This document shows positions 34,306-45,559 of a stretch of 64,000 nucleotides of DNA, piece by piece. The DNA comes from Datisca glomerata. Its lineage: Eukaryota; Streptophyta; Magnoliopsida; Cucurbitales; Datiscaceae. Each line of letters opens with the position of its first letter. Position 1 is the stretch's first letter. The stretch is taken from contig QANY01002785.1 in NCBI GenBank assembly GCA_003255025.1, forward strand, positions 528,043 to 592,042, given 5' to 3'. The notes beneath the pieces are model-generated. The model ran no database searches and was not told the origin of the DNA. It was given only the letters and a program-made list of their open reading frames with translations. The position numbers and the translations under genes are program-made.

Positions 34306-34321
34306 ATCTTCCACATTCCCT
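34306..34321 (-). other. Polypurine tract of copia E
   Basis: Minus strand reads 'AGGGAATGTGGAAGAT' immediately before the LTR start TGTTAG, the expected second-strand primer. Confidence 0.85.
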
Positions 34322-34329
34322 AAAGCAAA

Positions 34330-35640
34330 TATGGCATCTCTCTCAACCTCATGTTTCACACATGACCCTCAAACAACTTCGCAGGAAGTGTCTTGTAAAT
34401 GAGTCAGCCAGGTATCGATCCAATGTTATCTCCATTACGGTCAAAGTCATATTCTGATCCAACGTTATCTTCATAAAATTTAGATCACCTCGGTGTATGA
34501 CCCGGACGTCGACTTTCGACTATCCTTATCTGATTCAGAATCAATATATCTAGTGTAATTTAGGTCTCCAACTGAACAAACAAGCATATAATTTCTCGTT
34601 CTCCTAAGATACTTGAAAATGTGATTTACTATAATTTAGTGTTCTAAACCTGGTTTCAATTTATAACGACTGACAATTCCGACAGCATAACAGATGTCTG
34701 GTCTCGTACACAAATGGCATACATGAGACTTCCAACTACTGAAGGATAGGGAACCTTTCTCATATCCCCTTCCTCAGGATGTGTTTTAGGACATGCTCCT
34801 TGGAGAGGACAATTCCATGTCTAGTCTATTGTTGACCTTTTCTTGAAATTCTCCATAGAGAATCTCTCTAACACCTTATCAATGTAAGATGTCTGAGAAA
34901 GTGCCAAGAGTTTGTTCTTTCTATCTCTTAGAATTTGAATGCGTAGAACATAGCTTGCTTCTCCCAAATCATTCATTTGAAATTTCTCAACTAACCAAGT
35001 CTTTACTTTTGATAGAATTTCTATATCATTCTTAATAAGTAGAATATCATCAACAAAAAGAACTAAGAAAACCATTATCTTATCTTTGATTTATTCATAA
35101 ACACAAGTTTCGTCAACATTTTGCTCGAAGCCATAAGACTTTATAATCTCATTAAAGGTAAAATTTCAAGATCTAGATGCTTGCTTTAATCTATAAATGC
35201 GTTTAAACAACTTCCATACGTTCTAATATTACCCCTTTTATATGAACTCTTCTGGTTGCATCATATAGATGTTTTCTTCAAGAGAGTCATCCAGAAAAGT
35301 TGTCTTGATGTCCATTTGTCATATCTCATAGTCAAAACTAGTTGCTATGGACAAAAGGATGTGCATGGATTTTATCATGGTCACAGGGGAGAATGTCTCT
35401 TCATAGTCGACTCCCTCCCTTTGTGTATAGCCCTTGACTACTAACTGTTCCTTAAAAGTCTCTACTTTCCCATATACACCTCTTTTCTTCTTAAAGATTC
35501 ATTTACATCCAATGGGCCTGACATCTTCATATGGATCTACAAGTTCCCAAACGGAATTGGAATACATAGATTACATTTCCTAGTTCATGGCGTCTTGCCA
35601 TTTCTCCTTTTCAGGATCATCCATTGCTTCTTCATAAGAT
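34330..35640 (-). pseudogene. Copia E reverse transcriptase and RNase H, decayed
   Basis: On minus. The RT N-terminal blocks at about 35640-35230 are in broken frames, including the GYTQREG and DYEIW..D pattern. The open stretch 35075-34821 has the catalytic box as FVDD ('MVFLVLFVDDILLIKND') and then 'FQMNDLGEASYVLRIQILRD' and 'SYIDKVLERFSMENF'. RNase H lies at about 34820-34360, mostly broken and shortened relative to D. Ends close to the polypurine tract. Confidence 0.8.
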
Positions 35641-35699
35641 AATGGATCGTCCTTATCAGTGTCTAACACTAGGACATGCACCTCTAGTTCGTAGTGATC

Positions 35700-36640
35700 T
35701 GGTTGTCTTACAACACTCCCACTACGACGTTGCACTAGGAATTCCTTCGCAAGAACTATGGTTTCTCTGGTTTGTCATTTATCAATAGAAATAGAAGGTG
35801 GTTTGATCTCATCAGCCACTAATTCCTCAAGAACTACTTTGTTACGAGGTTTGTAGTCTCTAGTTTTCCCCCCAGGAAACCTTTTAAAATTTTGCTTCAA
35901 ATTATAGCAATCGCAGTTCCGAATTAGTGGATTTTGGCTATCTCTTTAGCCCTATGTCTACAGAATAAGGGAAAAAATGTTGTTCATTTTCTCCATATAG
36001 TCGTGTTCAAGGAAAGTGGCATTTATCGATACAAACATATTTTGATCCTTGTGACTATAAAAGTACCCACCTCTAGTTTCTAGCATAGCCTATGAATATT
36101 CATACCTTAGACATTGAGTCTAACTTTCCGGTTTTGGGTCTAAGAATGTGAGCTAGATGCCCATATATACGAAAAGGACGTAAACTAGGTTTGGAGTCAT
36201 TCCATAACTCTAAAGTTGTTTTGCTTATAAATTTAGAGGGCACTACATTCAAAATGTAAGTTGTCGTGTGTAGTGCATATCCCCAAAATGTATGTGACAG
36301 TGATGAGTAGCTTAACAACGACCTAACCATATCCAATAAGGTTCGGTTTCTTCTCTCTGAAACACCATTTTGCTATGGTATTCCAGGTGCTATGAGTTGG
36401 GATAGGATTCTACTCTCTAGAAAAGAATCCTTGAATTCTAAATCCAAGTATTCACCACCTCGATCGGATCTAAGGGTTTTTAATGATTTACCTAATTGTT
36501 TTTCAGCTTTAGCTTTGAAGTCTTTAAACTTTCCAAAAGTTTCAGACTTTCTTAGTAGTAGGTAAGTATAACCATATCTTGAGTAGTCATCAATGAAAGT
36601 GACAACCACCTCTAGCTTGCACATTGATCAGTCCACAGAC
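35700..36640 (-). pseudogene. Copia E integrase core and C-terminal part, decayed
   Basis: The core is open at 36624-36373: 'VVTFIDDYSRYGYTYLL' (first catalytic Asp) and 'LRSDRGGEYLDLEFKD' (second Asp). Just after a stop, the third catalytic residue (Glu) lies in the QNGVSERRNRT-like block near 36345. The C-terminal segment is open at 36336-36100 ('SLLSYSSLSHTFWGYALHTT'). The DDE triad is therefore all present, but separated by a stop. Confidence 0.8.
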
Positions 36641-36656
36641 ATCACTATGTACTAGC

Positions 36657-37290
36657 TCAAGTGGTTCCTTGGCTATTTGTCCATTTCCTGTGAAAGGTTC
36701 TCTTAGTCATTTTACCCTCTAGATAGGATTCACAAACAAGAAGAGTTTCAACTTTTAGTTCTCTCAAAGCACCATGCTTTGTTAACCTATTTAACCTATC
36801 TAGATTAATGTGCCCCAACCTAAGATGCCAAAGATATGTGTTATCATCATCATGAGAAACTCTTTGTCGTTTGTTACTTTTATGTTTTTCTACTTTAAAT
36901 AATTCAAAGTTATTTAACTTATGTTCAGTCGGTTTATACAGTCCGTTTATAACTTTTGCATGACAAAAATCAAAACCATTCTTAGAAATAATAAACTTTT
37001 TACTAATAAAAGAAATTTCGAATAACTGTTCTTGCAAAAATGAAAGAGAAATCAAATTTTTAAAAAAACTAGGAATATAATAAACATCGTTCAAAACTAA
37101 ATAATTATATCCAAAATGTAAATGGACTGTCTCTAATGTTTTAGCTGACATGAGCACACATGACCTCGCCATCAGCCAGCTCCCTTGACAAATCAAGCAA
37201 TTGCAAAGATGAACATACATGGTTAGTGGCTCCTGAATCAAGTATCTAGAATGACAAATCATATTCCACTAAACAATTTTCAAGTACAAG
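36657..37290 (-). pseudogene. Copia E protease and pre-integrase, decayed
   Basis: 201 codons are open at 37262-36657. The protease active-site area near 37280-37200 is shifted ('TMYVHLCNCLICQGS' corresponds to the H-x-C part). The pre-integrase zinc motif is nearly intact: 'YLWHLRLGHINLDRLNRL' with both His, followed by 'CESYLEGKMTK', where the second Cys has become Tyr. Confidence 0.75.
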
Positions 37291-38157
37291 TAAATCATAT
37301 TTACCTTTCTTTTTCAGCTTGGAGAGATATTTGTTACAGTTTCTCTTCCAATGACCTTCAATCCTACAATGGAAATATTTTCCTTTCGGCTTGTTGTCGT
37401 TCTTGTTCTTCTTGACTTTTGGCGATGTCTCGACTTTCTTCCCTTTCTTGTTCTTACTTTTTCCCTTACCATTGATCTTCTTCCTCTTGTTACTTTTAAC
37501 AACCGTGAAAGAAGGATTTTGCTTGATAACATTTACCTCGCTCTTTTTGGTCATTCTAAGGTTGAGTGACTCAAAAGTCTGCAGTTCATTCAATAATTGG
37601 ATCATGTTGAATTGAAACTTTTTCATAACATAGTTGATCATGAATTTAGAAAAATATGGTGTGAGCGACTCAAGTATAATGCTAACTTGAGTACGCTCAT
37701 CAATTGTCGCCTCATGTACTTCTGTGTAGTGCATTATATTGATCATGTTCAAAACATATTCTAACACAGAAGTACCCTTTCACATCTTAGTCGTCATTTA
37801 GCTCCTAGTGGCCCCATGACGACTTTGATAAGACTGCTGCCCAATCATCGCATGTAAAGATTCTATAATCTTATAGGTCGTCTACATACTTTCATGCTTC
37901 GTTCTAAAAACATCGTTAACGCTAACAAGAATGTAGCACTTTGCCTTGCTGTTTGATATGATCCAAACATCATATTTGTCCCTAACATTCTTAGGGGCAT
38001 TAGCAGCTGGCTTCTCAGGACATTCCTCAGAAAGAACAAACTTATGGTTCTTACAAATCAGCATTAAGTTCATATTTGATTTCCAACGTATGAAATTATC
38101 ACCATTCAATTTCTCAAGCGCGAGTAAAGCAGTAAGAAGATTGCTCATGGTAGACAT
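37246..38157 (-). pseudogene. gag: Copia E gag, nearly complete
   Basis: Start at 38157, 'MSTMSNLLTALLALEKLNGD'; then 'NFIRWKSNMNLMLICKNHKF' and 'VLSEECPEKPAANAPKN', matching D. After a frameshift near 37880-37770, a 173-codon stretch continues with 'VSIILESLTPYFSKFMINYV'. A lysine-rich nucleocapsid ('KGKSKNKKGKKVE') follows, with a zinc knuckle 'YFHCRIEGHWKRNC' in which the first Cys has been replaced by Tyr. Overlaps the protease frame at its end. Confidence 0.85.
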
Positions 38158-40071
38158 AATAATGATAACTGAAATTTAAAGCATACAAGATTCAATATAA
38201 TTGATAAATATCTAGAATTCAAAAAGTAAACTGGTGCACGAATGCAACATAACAAACACACAAATTTAACATTTACTAACCACGATAAAATAATCCAACG
38301 ATTAATGTGCTACCTTGGAGTGGTCAGGCAGATTAACCTTAGAATGTCTATGATACATTCTCAGCCTTATTAATTAAAACTTAAAATCTCTCATATTTTC
38401 TCTTTTAACATAAAATATCGCTTGTTTGGGAAAGCCACAACTATCCACATGAATGCTTAATTGTGACTTCATATAGAATATGTCATCTTAGGGTCGGTCA
38501 AGACTAAACTACATCACTTTCTCCTATTTTCTTAAGAAGTCCAACCTTAGTATTGGTACAGCTCGAAAGCTTCCTTAAGGGGATGAAAATAAAGTTATCT
38601 CGAGGCCCTTTTATGCACCTCACGATGTTGTACTAGTGATTGAGAACATAGGTTACATTGAACCTTCTCACACTCACTATTTTAGGATTATATGTTTTCA
38701 TTTTAACTAATTAATTAATTCTAAATTAATCATTGGTCAAAATAATAACCCTATAAATATTTAATAATCAGTTATGTCAATCTCATTGATCTAAGTTCAT
38801 TTAACCTTCTAAAATGTCTAAGTCATAATTAATTGAACTTAGATTAACTAATTAATTATATTCATCAAACTTTAATAAAATTATTTTACTAAAGTCAGTT
38901 ATCCTAAATGTTATAGTAGCCCTTAGTGTGGTGTGATTACTGGGGTTTGACTAATTAAAATCTAGCAGTTTACATGCATAATTTCATAAAACAATTCATA
39001 TAAACATATTAAGACAATCCTAATAAATAATGTTTCTACTTATGTGATACATGGACATGTTAACAAACATAACAATTAAATAAATAAAAAGTAGTAGACC
39101 GAGTGACTATTGGGTATTTCTAAATTACAACCCTTGAATTAAAGAAATAAAATTATAAAGTCGACTTATAGAATACATATTTCCCAAATATTACATTTTC
39201 CTCCCGATGTCCATCTTCATAATCTTCAAGTTTTGAAAAATATTCTATTAAATTAAGAAAGACATTTGTTCTTAATTAAAATTAATTTCTATAATTATCC
39301 ATTTAAAATAGTTGTCTTTGACTCAGTCAAATAAATATTTTATTTGATTTGGCTAAACTTGGGTCAAACTCAATCAACCTATTAATTTCTAATTTTTGTA
39401 AAATTAAAAATTAAAAATTAATTTTAAAATTACATTCATTTCAAAATTTAAAAAGATAATTGATAGATTTTGGATTATCATCAACCCCTATAGTGATAGG
39501 GTTTGTTGGTATTAGGGTTTATACGAAACTTCCCCAAATTTGACAACAGTTGCCACCGACCACCATCATTGTCGTCTACCGCCGCCGACCACCATCAGTC
39601 GTCAACCGCCGACCGCCCAATCATCGCCGGCCGCCGGTGCCGATTTTCCAGCAACGTCACTGGAACAGTATATTCTGGCGAAATTGTCAAAAAAATATAA
39701 TCAGTAGCGCCAGTGCCAGAAATCCAATTTCAAGTGCCGGCGCCGAAATTCTAAAAGATTTCCTATTTCTTTTCTTTTTCATTTGTCATTCGTCTTATGC
39801 GTTCTTCATCTTCTCGCGATTGGAATAATTACAATAAATATTCAAAATAAAATTACAAAACTTCCTACGCCCCAAAACGGATTACACAAGATCTAAGGAA
39901 ATATTAAAAAGACCGAAACTCAACCTAATAATCACAATGCAATTAACGATCCATTCGTTTCCATACATTCAAAAAACATAACCATTCATTCATTCATACA
40001 CATCTCATATTATATGAATAATGCAAGAAAACCCACACATCATATAATATATATAAATATAAAAAGACCGC
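38158..40071 (-). other. Leader of copia E with a GC-rich island
   Basis: A 1.9-kb untranslated leader matching that of D. The island at 39540-39760 is rich in CCGCCG/CGG triplets ('cgtctaccgccgccgacc', 'atcatcgccggccgccgg'). The plus-strand open stretches there (39503-39828) are antisense and compositionally driven; I do not call them genes. Confidence 0.6.
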
Positions 40072-40083
40072 TCTGAAACCACT
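40068..40083 (-). other. Primer-binding site of copia E
   Basis: Minus strand reads 'AGTGGTTTCAGAGCGG', one change from the tRNA-Met site TGGTATCAGAGC, directly after the LTR end TACTAACA. Confidence 0.85.
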
Positions 40084-42978
40084 TGTTAGTAATCACAGCG
40101 CATGCATGGCAGAAGCGTGTTAAAAGAAAATTAATAAATCAAATCTTTGAATAAAAACAAAATTGTGCATCGCCACGATAACCTAAAACTTTTTTATTGA
40201 AAACTCTTTTCAACCAGTCAGGATCCATTATATATTTATAAGTTAAATCTACAATATACATGGCTATGAATCATATACTTCTTGTAGTCTAAATCAAACA
40301 TCCTATCAAAAAAGATCGATCCTCCTTTCCCATGAAATTATTCCAATGATCAATAGACTCCGAGATCCACACCAAGATCTTTTAAGTTAATCCTCAATGT
40401 ACTAGGACGTGTGTAGGCAAGTAGAATATAACGAAGACATTTTTATGTCTCTAGATGTACTCAACACATGAGATCTAGAAATTTTACTGAGAAAGACATT
40501 TGTGAACTATTCTCTAAAAGAACACGATAATGATTTTTTTAGAGATTTGATTAACTCTTAATCGTAGACAAAATCACTATGAACAATTGTGTTCTCAACT
40601 CAATTCTCATACTGATGAACTGATTCAACTCATTGATCTGATTGATACCATCAAAATAATATATGTATATATTTCTTGATAATGACGTATCAGATATTTA
40701 GGGATAATTAAAATTAAAAATTAATATTTAATTTTAAATTACCCAATATAGTGGGACTCACTGTATAATGGTGCTAAACTGCAGTGCAACATGGCACCAA
40801 AGTTTGTACCCCTACTACTGTAGTATACTTTTAGCACAACAGTAGTTCATGTCAATCCATGAGGCCCAATCAGTGATTGACATGTGACAATTACTGCAAA
40901 TTGAATATTTATTTTAATCAAATAAATATCTAGATATCAATTAATTTAAAATTAACATATATGATTATTCTTATTAATTATATTATGTGCTATTTTAAAA
41001 ATAATATATTTAGTTGATCCAAAATATTATCTAATAATAATTTAATTATCAAATTTCACAAATTAGATATTCTGTCTCACTAATCGATAATTACAAAAAT
41101 AATCTATAAGTATATATATATATAAATAATTTCCAAAAATTACAATTCCTAATTGATTAAGTACACATAATTATCTCATAATTATGTACTTGCCCCAGAA
41201 TAAAAAATTTTTACAAGTTAGTCATTTTCTTATATCCTGAAATATTCACACTCTAGACTACAAGGTATATAGGTGACTTGGGGACCATGGACCTATAATC
41301 CTAAGCTCTAATAAATAAGATTATTAATTAAACTCTTTAATTAAATAATCTTATTTATTAATTCTATTATTACTCCACTACAAATATGATCCTTAAGTAC
41401 TTTCATGCTTAGAGATTACAGATTATATTTACAGAGTATTCTCATGTAGTCCAGTAATATAATCATTTCATATGGTTTTGTACTCTGATTATTGGTTCGT
41501 AAATTAGAATTGGACAAAATCACCATTTTACCCTTCTAATTACCTTTTGATCCTTAAGTACTATTAAAACACTAGTGAATAGCTAATTTATAATCGTATT
41601 ATAAATTTGAGCTCAATAACCATTCAGTTCTAGAATTAACATATAAGGGAACCAATATCTGATCCGTTAGGAAAGCTTGGATTCCAAATCTTGTAAGATC
41701 ATGTTCCCAACCATCCATATCACTGAATCTCCAAAATAAAAATCACTAACCTATTTAACAAACAAACCTTAACGAGTGAATTAAAAGATCCAGTATACAT
41801 GTATAGGAATTCATGAGTACTCAGGATTCAAACTGATCTACATATGATCATCGAATTGATCTGTATTAAATTATTATGATAAACGGCACGTTGATAAAGA
41901 TATTAATTCACATCAGTCCAGTCATATATAATCTCATTATATAAAGTACCTTCACTAAAATGTTTAGCCACAACAATGATCCAGATCTAGATCACACGCA
42001 TTGATAATGCTTAATGAACTCTACTAGTAACCATTCATTAAAGATTTCATACTTTAATATGTTGCTGACAATTTTATTCATTATCTATGATCTTAATCCT
42101 CTCGTATTAATACAAGATCACAGTCTCATTAATGAATATGGAATTTTCAGATATTTATATAAATTCTTCAACAATAATTTATAAGAATAATTATAAGAAA
42201 AATGTAATACTCAACCACATCAAATTGATTTTTATTAAATTTTTATGATAAACGGCACGTTGATAAAGATATTAATTCACATCAGTCCAGTCATATATAA
42301 TCTCATTATATAAAGTATCTTCACTAAGATGTTTAGCCACAACAATGATCCGGATCTAGACCACATACATTCATAATGCTTAATGAACCCTACTAGTAAC
42401 CATTCATTAAAGATTTCATACTTTAATATGTTGCTGACAATTTTATTCATCTATGATCTTAATCCTCTCATATTAATACAAGATCATAGTCTCATTAATG
42501 AATATGAAATTATTGGATATTTATATAAATTATTCAATAATAATTTAAAAGAATCATTATAAGAAAAATGTAATACTCAACCACATCGAATTGATGTGTA
42601 TTAAATTTTTATGACAAACGGCACGTTGATAAAGATATTAATTCACATCAGTCCAGTCATATATAATCTCATTATATAAAGTACATTCACTAAGATGTTT
42701 AGCCACAACAATGATCCAGATTTAGATCACACACATTTATAATGCTTAATGAACCGTACTAGCAACCATTCATTAAAGATTTCATACTTTAATATGTTGC
42801 TGACAATTTTATTCATTATCAATGATCTTAATCCTCTCGTATTAATACAAGATCATAGTCTCATTAATGAATATGGAATTTTCAGATATTTATATAAATT
42901 ATTCAACAATAATTTAAAAGAATAATTATAAGAAAAATGTAATACTCAATAAATTTCATATTAAAATATCAATACAGA
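40084..42978 (-). repeat. 5' LTR of copia E, enlarged by a tandem triplication
   Basis: 2.9 kb compared with 2.15 kb for the 3' LTR. The difference is explained by two additional copies of a ~366-bp segment. The LTR end (40084, CTAACA on minus) is intact; the start is cut at about 42978, where gypsy sequence resumes. Confidence 0.85.
41860..42965. repeat. Tandem triplication of ~366 bp in the LTR
   Basis: The landmark 'aaacggcacgttgataaaga' occurs at 41881, 42250 and 42616 (spacing 369 and 366). Each unit runs from 'catc(a/g)aattgat' to 'gtaatactcaa'. In element orientation this is the upstream part of the LTR (U3, where promoter elements lie). Units differ at scattered positions. Confidence 0.9.
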
Positions 42979-44396
42979 TAGTCAAGTCCATGAATGGCAA
43001 GACCATGAGGATTCATATTGACTCCCGGCTAGTTTTGTATTAGATAAACAAGGAATATCAAACAAAAGGGGACAACATGACTAAGTACTTGGCTTAAGAA
43101 AAAGCCGTTCTTGAACAGTTCAGCTCCTACTCAATCCAATTGATTTTCAGGAGCCAGAACTCAAACACAGATGACTTGGCCAAATTGTCCTTAGCCTTCG
43201 CATCACACATTAGTGAAACGGTGCCAGTGGAGTACCTTGCCCAACCTAGCATAAATGGCCAGGAAATGATGGAAACAGACAAATCTGAGTCAACCACCTC
43301 TTGGATGACGCCCATATTTGAGTATGTACGAGATGGTATCTTACCCCCCCCCCCCNCCCCCCCCCCCGATAGGAAAGATTTGTGAAAACTTCACCTCCGG
43401 TCTGCCAACTACGTGATCATTATCGAGGTCTTGTACCAAAGGGCTTTCGCTTACCCATACCTAAGATGTGTCAACCTTGACAAAGGGCTATACATATAAC
43501 AAAAGTCCACGAGGGGGTATTTGCAAATCACAGTATTGCAAGGGCCTTGCTCTGTAAGCTTAAAAGGCAAGGGTATGACTGGCCCACAATGACCCTCGAT
43601 ATGAAACACTTTGTGCAAAAGTGACACAAGTTCAAAAGATCCACAAACATCCCTCACTAATTGCCCGAGCCGCTCACCACCATCTCTAGTGTATGGCCTT
43701 TTGCCATCGTCGTCATTCATTCCTTCACCAAATGGGTAGAAGTATAGCCTTTGGTAACCATCACTAAGCATAAAAAATGGATTTTATATGGAATAATATG
43801 ATATACAGGTTTGGCATATCCCACACCATCATCACGAACAAAGGCAAGCAATTCCACAATTCCAAATTTAGATGGACGTACAAACAACTCGGGATCAGGC
43901 ACCTCACTTCGTCGCCATCGCACCCCCAGTCCAACAGGAAAGTAAATGAAGTCAACAAGACCATAAAGAAACAATCTAAAAACCAATTTGGAAAGCAGAA
44001 AATGGCAGTGGGTGGACAATCTCCCAAATGTGCTCTAAGCATATCGAACCACTGGCAGGACGGCCATGGGAGAAACTCCTTACCTGTTAGCTTTGGAACA
44101 GAATCCGCCTTCCTAGTAGAGATCAAAGTACCCTCACATAGAGTCTAAAACTATGCCCATAGCAGAACATACGATAGTTAAGGAAAATTTTGGAATATTT
44201 AAGGCAGGGGACATGGTTTTGATGAAAAGAAAAGAGATAATGGTAGGAGCTTTTGAGCCTAATTAGGAAGGACCATACCTATTAATGGAAGTAGTTCGAC
44301 CAGGAACATACAAATTGTAAGATCTTGAAGGATGAACACTAGCAAACCCTGGAACACAGATCACCTCAAAATTTACTTCCAATAAAAGCTTGATGT
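42979..44396 (+). pseudogene. pol: Gypsy pol: RNase H end and integrase, decayed
   Basis: It continues the pol interrupted at 32155. The RNase H end has 'TMRIHIDSRLVL' and 'YLAKEKAVLEQFSSYSIQLI'; the connection domain has 'VPVEYLAQPSINGQEMMETD'. The integrase zinc finger is near 43485-43625 ('KVHEGVFANHSIARALLCKL'). The core at 43777-44148 has 'FGISHTIITNKGKQFHNSKF' (N-K-G where D-N-G is normal) and 'HPQSNRKVNEVNKTIK' (contains the catalytic Glu). The C-terminal domain ('EGPYLLMEVVRPGTYKL') ends about 44330-44396. An N inside a run of C interrupts the sequence at 43356. Confidence 0.85.
43344..43367. other. Poly-C run containing an undetermined base
   Basis: Twelve C, one N (43356), eleven C. 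The related gypsy polyproteins have no such run at this place, so this is likely a sequencing or assembly artefact or a local expansion. Confidence 0.7.
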
Positions 44397-44439
44397 AACT
44401 CGGCACAAGTTATTAACCTAAGAATCAGAAGTTGTCCCA

Positions 44440-44830
44440 GAAAAAAGATGTCGAAAGGAAACATTGATGTCTGGCTTGCACTCAAACTTGCCGAATAAGA
44501 AAAGGGAATCTAGCCAGAGCAAAAATGCCTGACTAGATGTCAAAAGAAAAAAGTGATGTTTGGCTTTTACTCTAACTTACACGAATTTAAAAGGTACTCT
44601 ATCCATAGGACAAATGCCTGGCTAGATGTCAAAAGGAAAAAAAGTGACGTTTGGCTTTCATTCTAGCTCGCCAGACGGGAAAATAGACTCCAACAAGAGC
44701 ATAAATGTATAGCTCGAAGTCAAAAGAAAAAAGTGGATTGGATTGCACTCTAGATCACCAAGTGAGAAATGAACTATAGCCGAAATAGAAAAGCCTAACA
44801 AGACGTGAAAAAACTATACAACAAGGAATT
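44440..44830. repeat. Tandem repeat of ~97 bp downstream of pol
   Basis: Four diverged units, each with 'gatgtcaaaag', 'aaaaaagtgatgtttggctt', 'actctaact' and 'caaatgcctggctag' landmarks. Sits between pol and the antisense ORF, the place where Tat-lineage elements often carry repeats. Confidence 0.75.
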
Positions 44831-45110
44831 TGAAGCAAGTCTACTACGTTAGAACCCTCTAATGGGGGCAACACCTGAAAATATCGAACTCCACAAATGA
44901 GGGATTTGTAACAGGTGTGCTAGTCTAGACTTCCTCCAAAAGGGGAAACAACCAAAAGAATGTGAAGCACGTCAACTAGGCCACACCTCGTCCAAAGGGG
45001 GCAACCCATTAGGATACAATAACAAAGCTAACTATGATCAAAGTCATTAAACTTCCTAAAGTAGCAAGGAGCTCATACTGAAACTTTTCAAGCATTGAAA
45101 AAGGTTAGCA
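44831..45110. other. Gypsy 3' untranslated sequence
   Basis: Two or three degenerate units of about 60-70 bp with 'caaagggggcaac' / 'aatgggggcaacac'. No coding region. Confidence 0.45.
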
Positions 45111-45420
45111 AAAGGTAAGAACAACATTAATCGAGCTAAAATCACTTAAGAAAATATACATGTTAAGGAAGATTGAGGCCAGTGAGAACTGAGCTGCAAT
45201 CACTTAAGATGAATATTTGAAGTAAAGGACTGAGCCCAAATGTACTTAAGAAAATTTTGATGATAAGGAAGATTGATGCTAATGAGAACTGAGCTGCAAT
45301 AACTTAAGATGAATATTCGAAGTAAAGGTTCGAGACTAGAGGTACTTAAGAAATTATTCATGATAAGGAAGATTGAGGTCAGGGAAAGTTGAGCTACAAT
45401 CACCTAAATGAACGACAATT
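45111..45420. repeat. Tandem repeat of ~108 bp
   Basis: Three units with 'aaggaagattgaggc', 'gagaactgagctgcaat' and 'cacttaagatgaatatt', at spacing about 105-115 bp. Confidence 0.75.
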
Positions 45421-45559
45421 ACAAGAAAAAAAAAAGAGCTTGAGGATAAAAGTATTATGATTGATAAAAGGTAAATTACATTGGAGAGGAAATTACAAAA
45501 AAAAATTAAATAAATTACATACGTAAAAAAGGAAAACAACCTAAAACACTAAGGAGAAT

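Larger units (their letters stand above)
32156..42978 (-). mobile_element. Ty1/copia retrotransposon E, full extent
   Basis: Same family as D but on the minus strand, inserted in gypsy RNase H. Order on minus: 5' LTR 42978-40084, PBS, 1.9-kb leader, gag, protease, pre-integrase, integrase, RT, RNase H, polypurine tract, 3' LTR 34305-32156. It is better preserved than D: several domains are open for 80-200 codons. Both outer ends are trimmed: about 15 bp are missing from the end of the 3' LTR and about 25 bp from the start of the 5' LTR, and about 90 codons of the gypsy target are missing at the insertion point. The 5' LTR is longer by two extra copies of a ~366-bp segment. Confidence 0.9.

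Noticed and set aside
39503..39828. Two overlapping plus-strand open stretches rich in Pro, Arg and Ser
   Set aside because: They lie antisense in the leader of copia E; the composition comes from CCG triplets, and there is no family similarity or start context.
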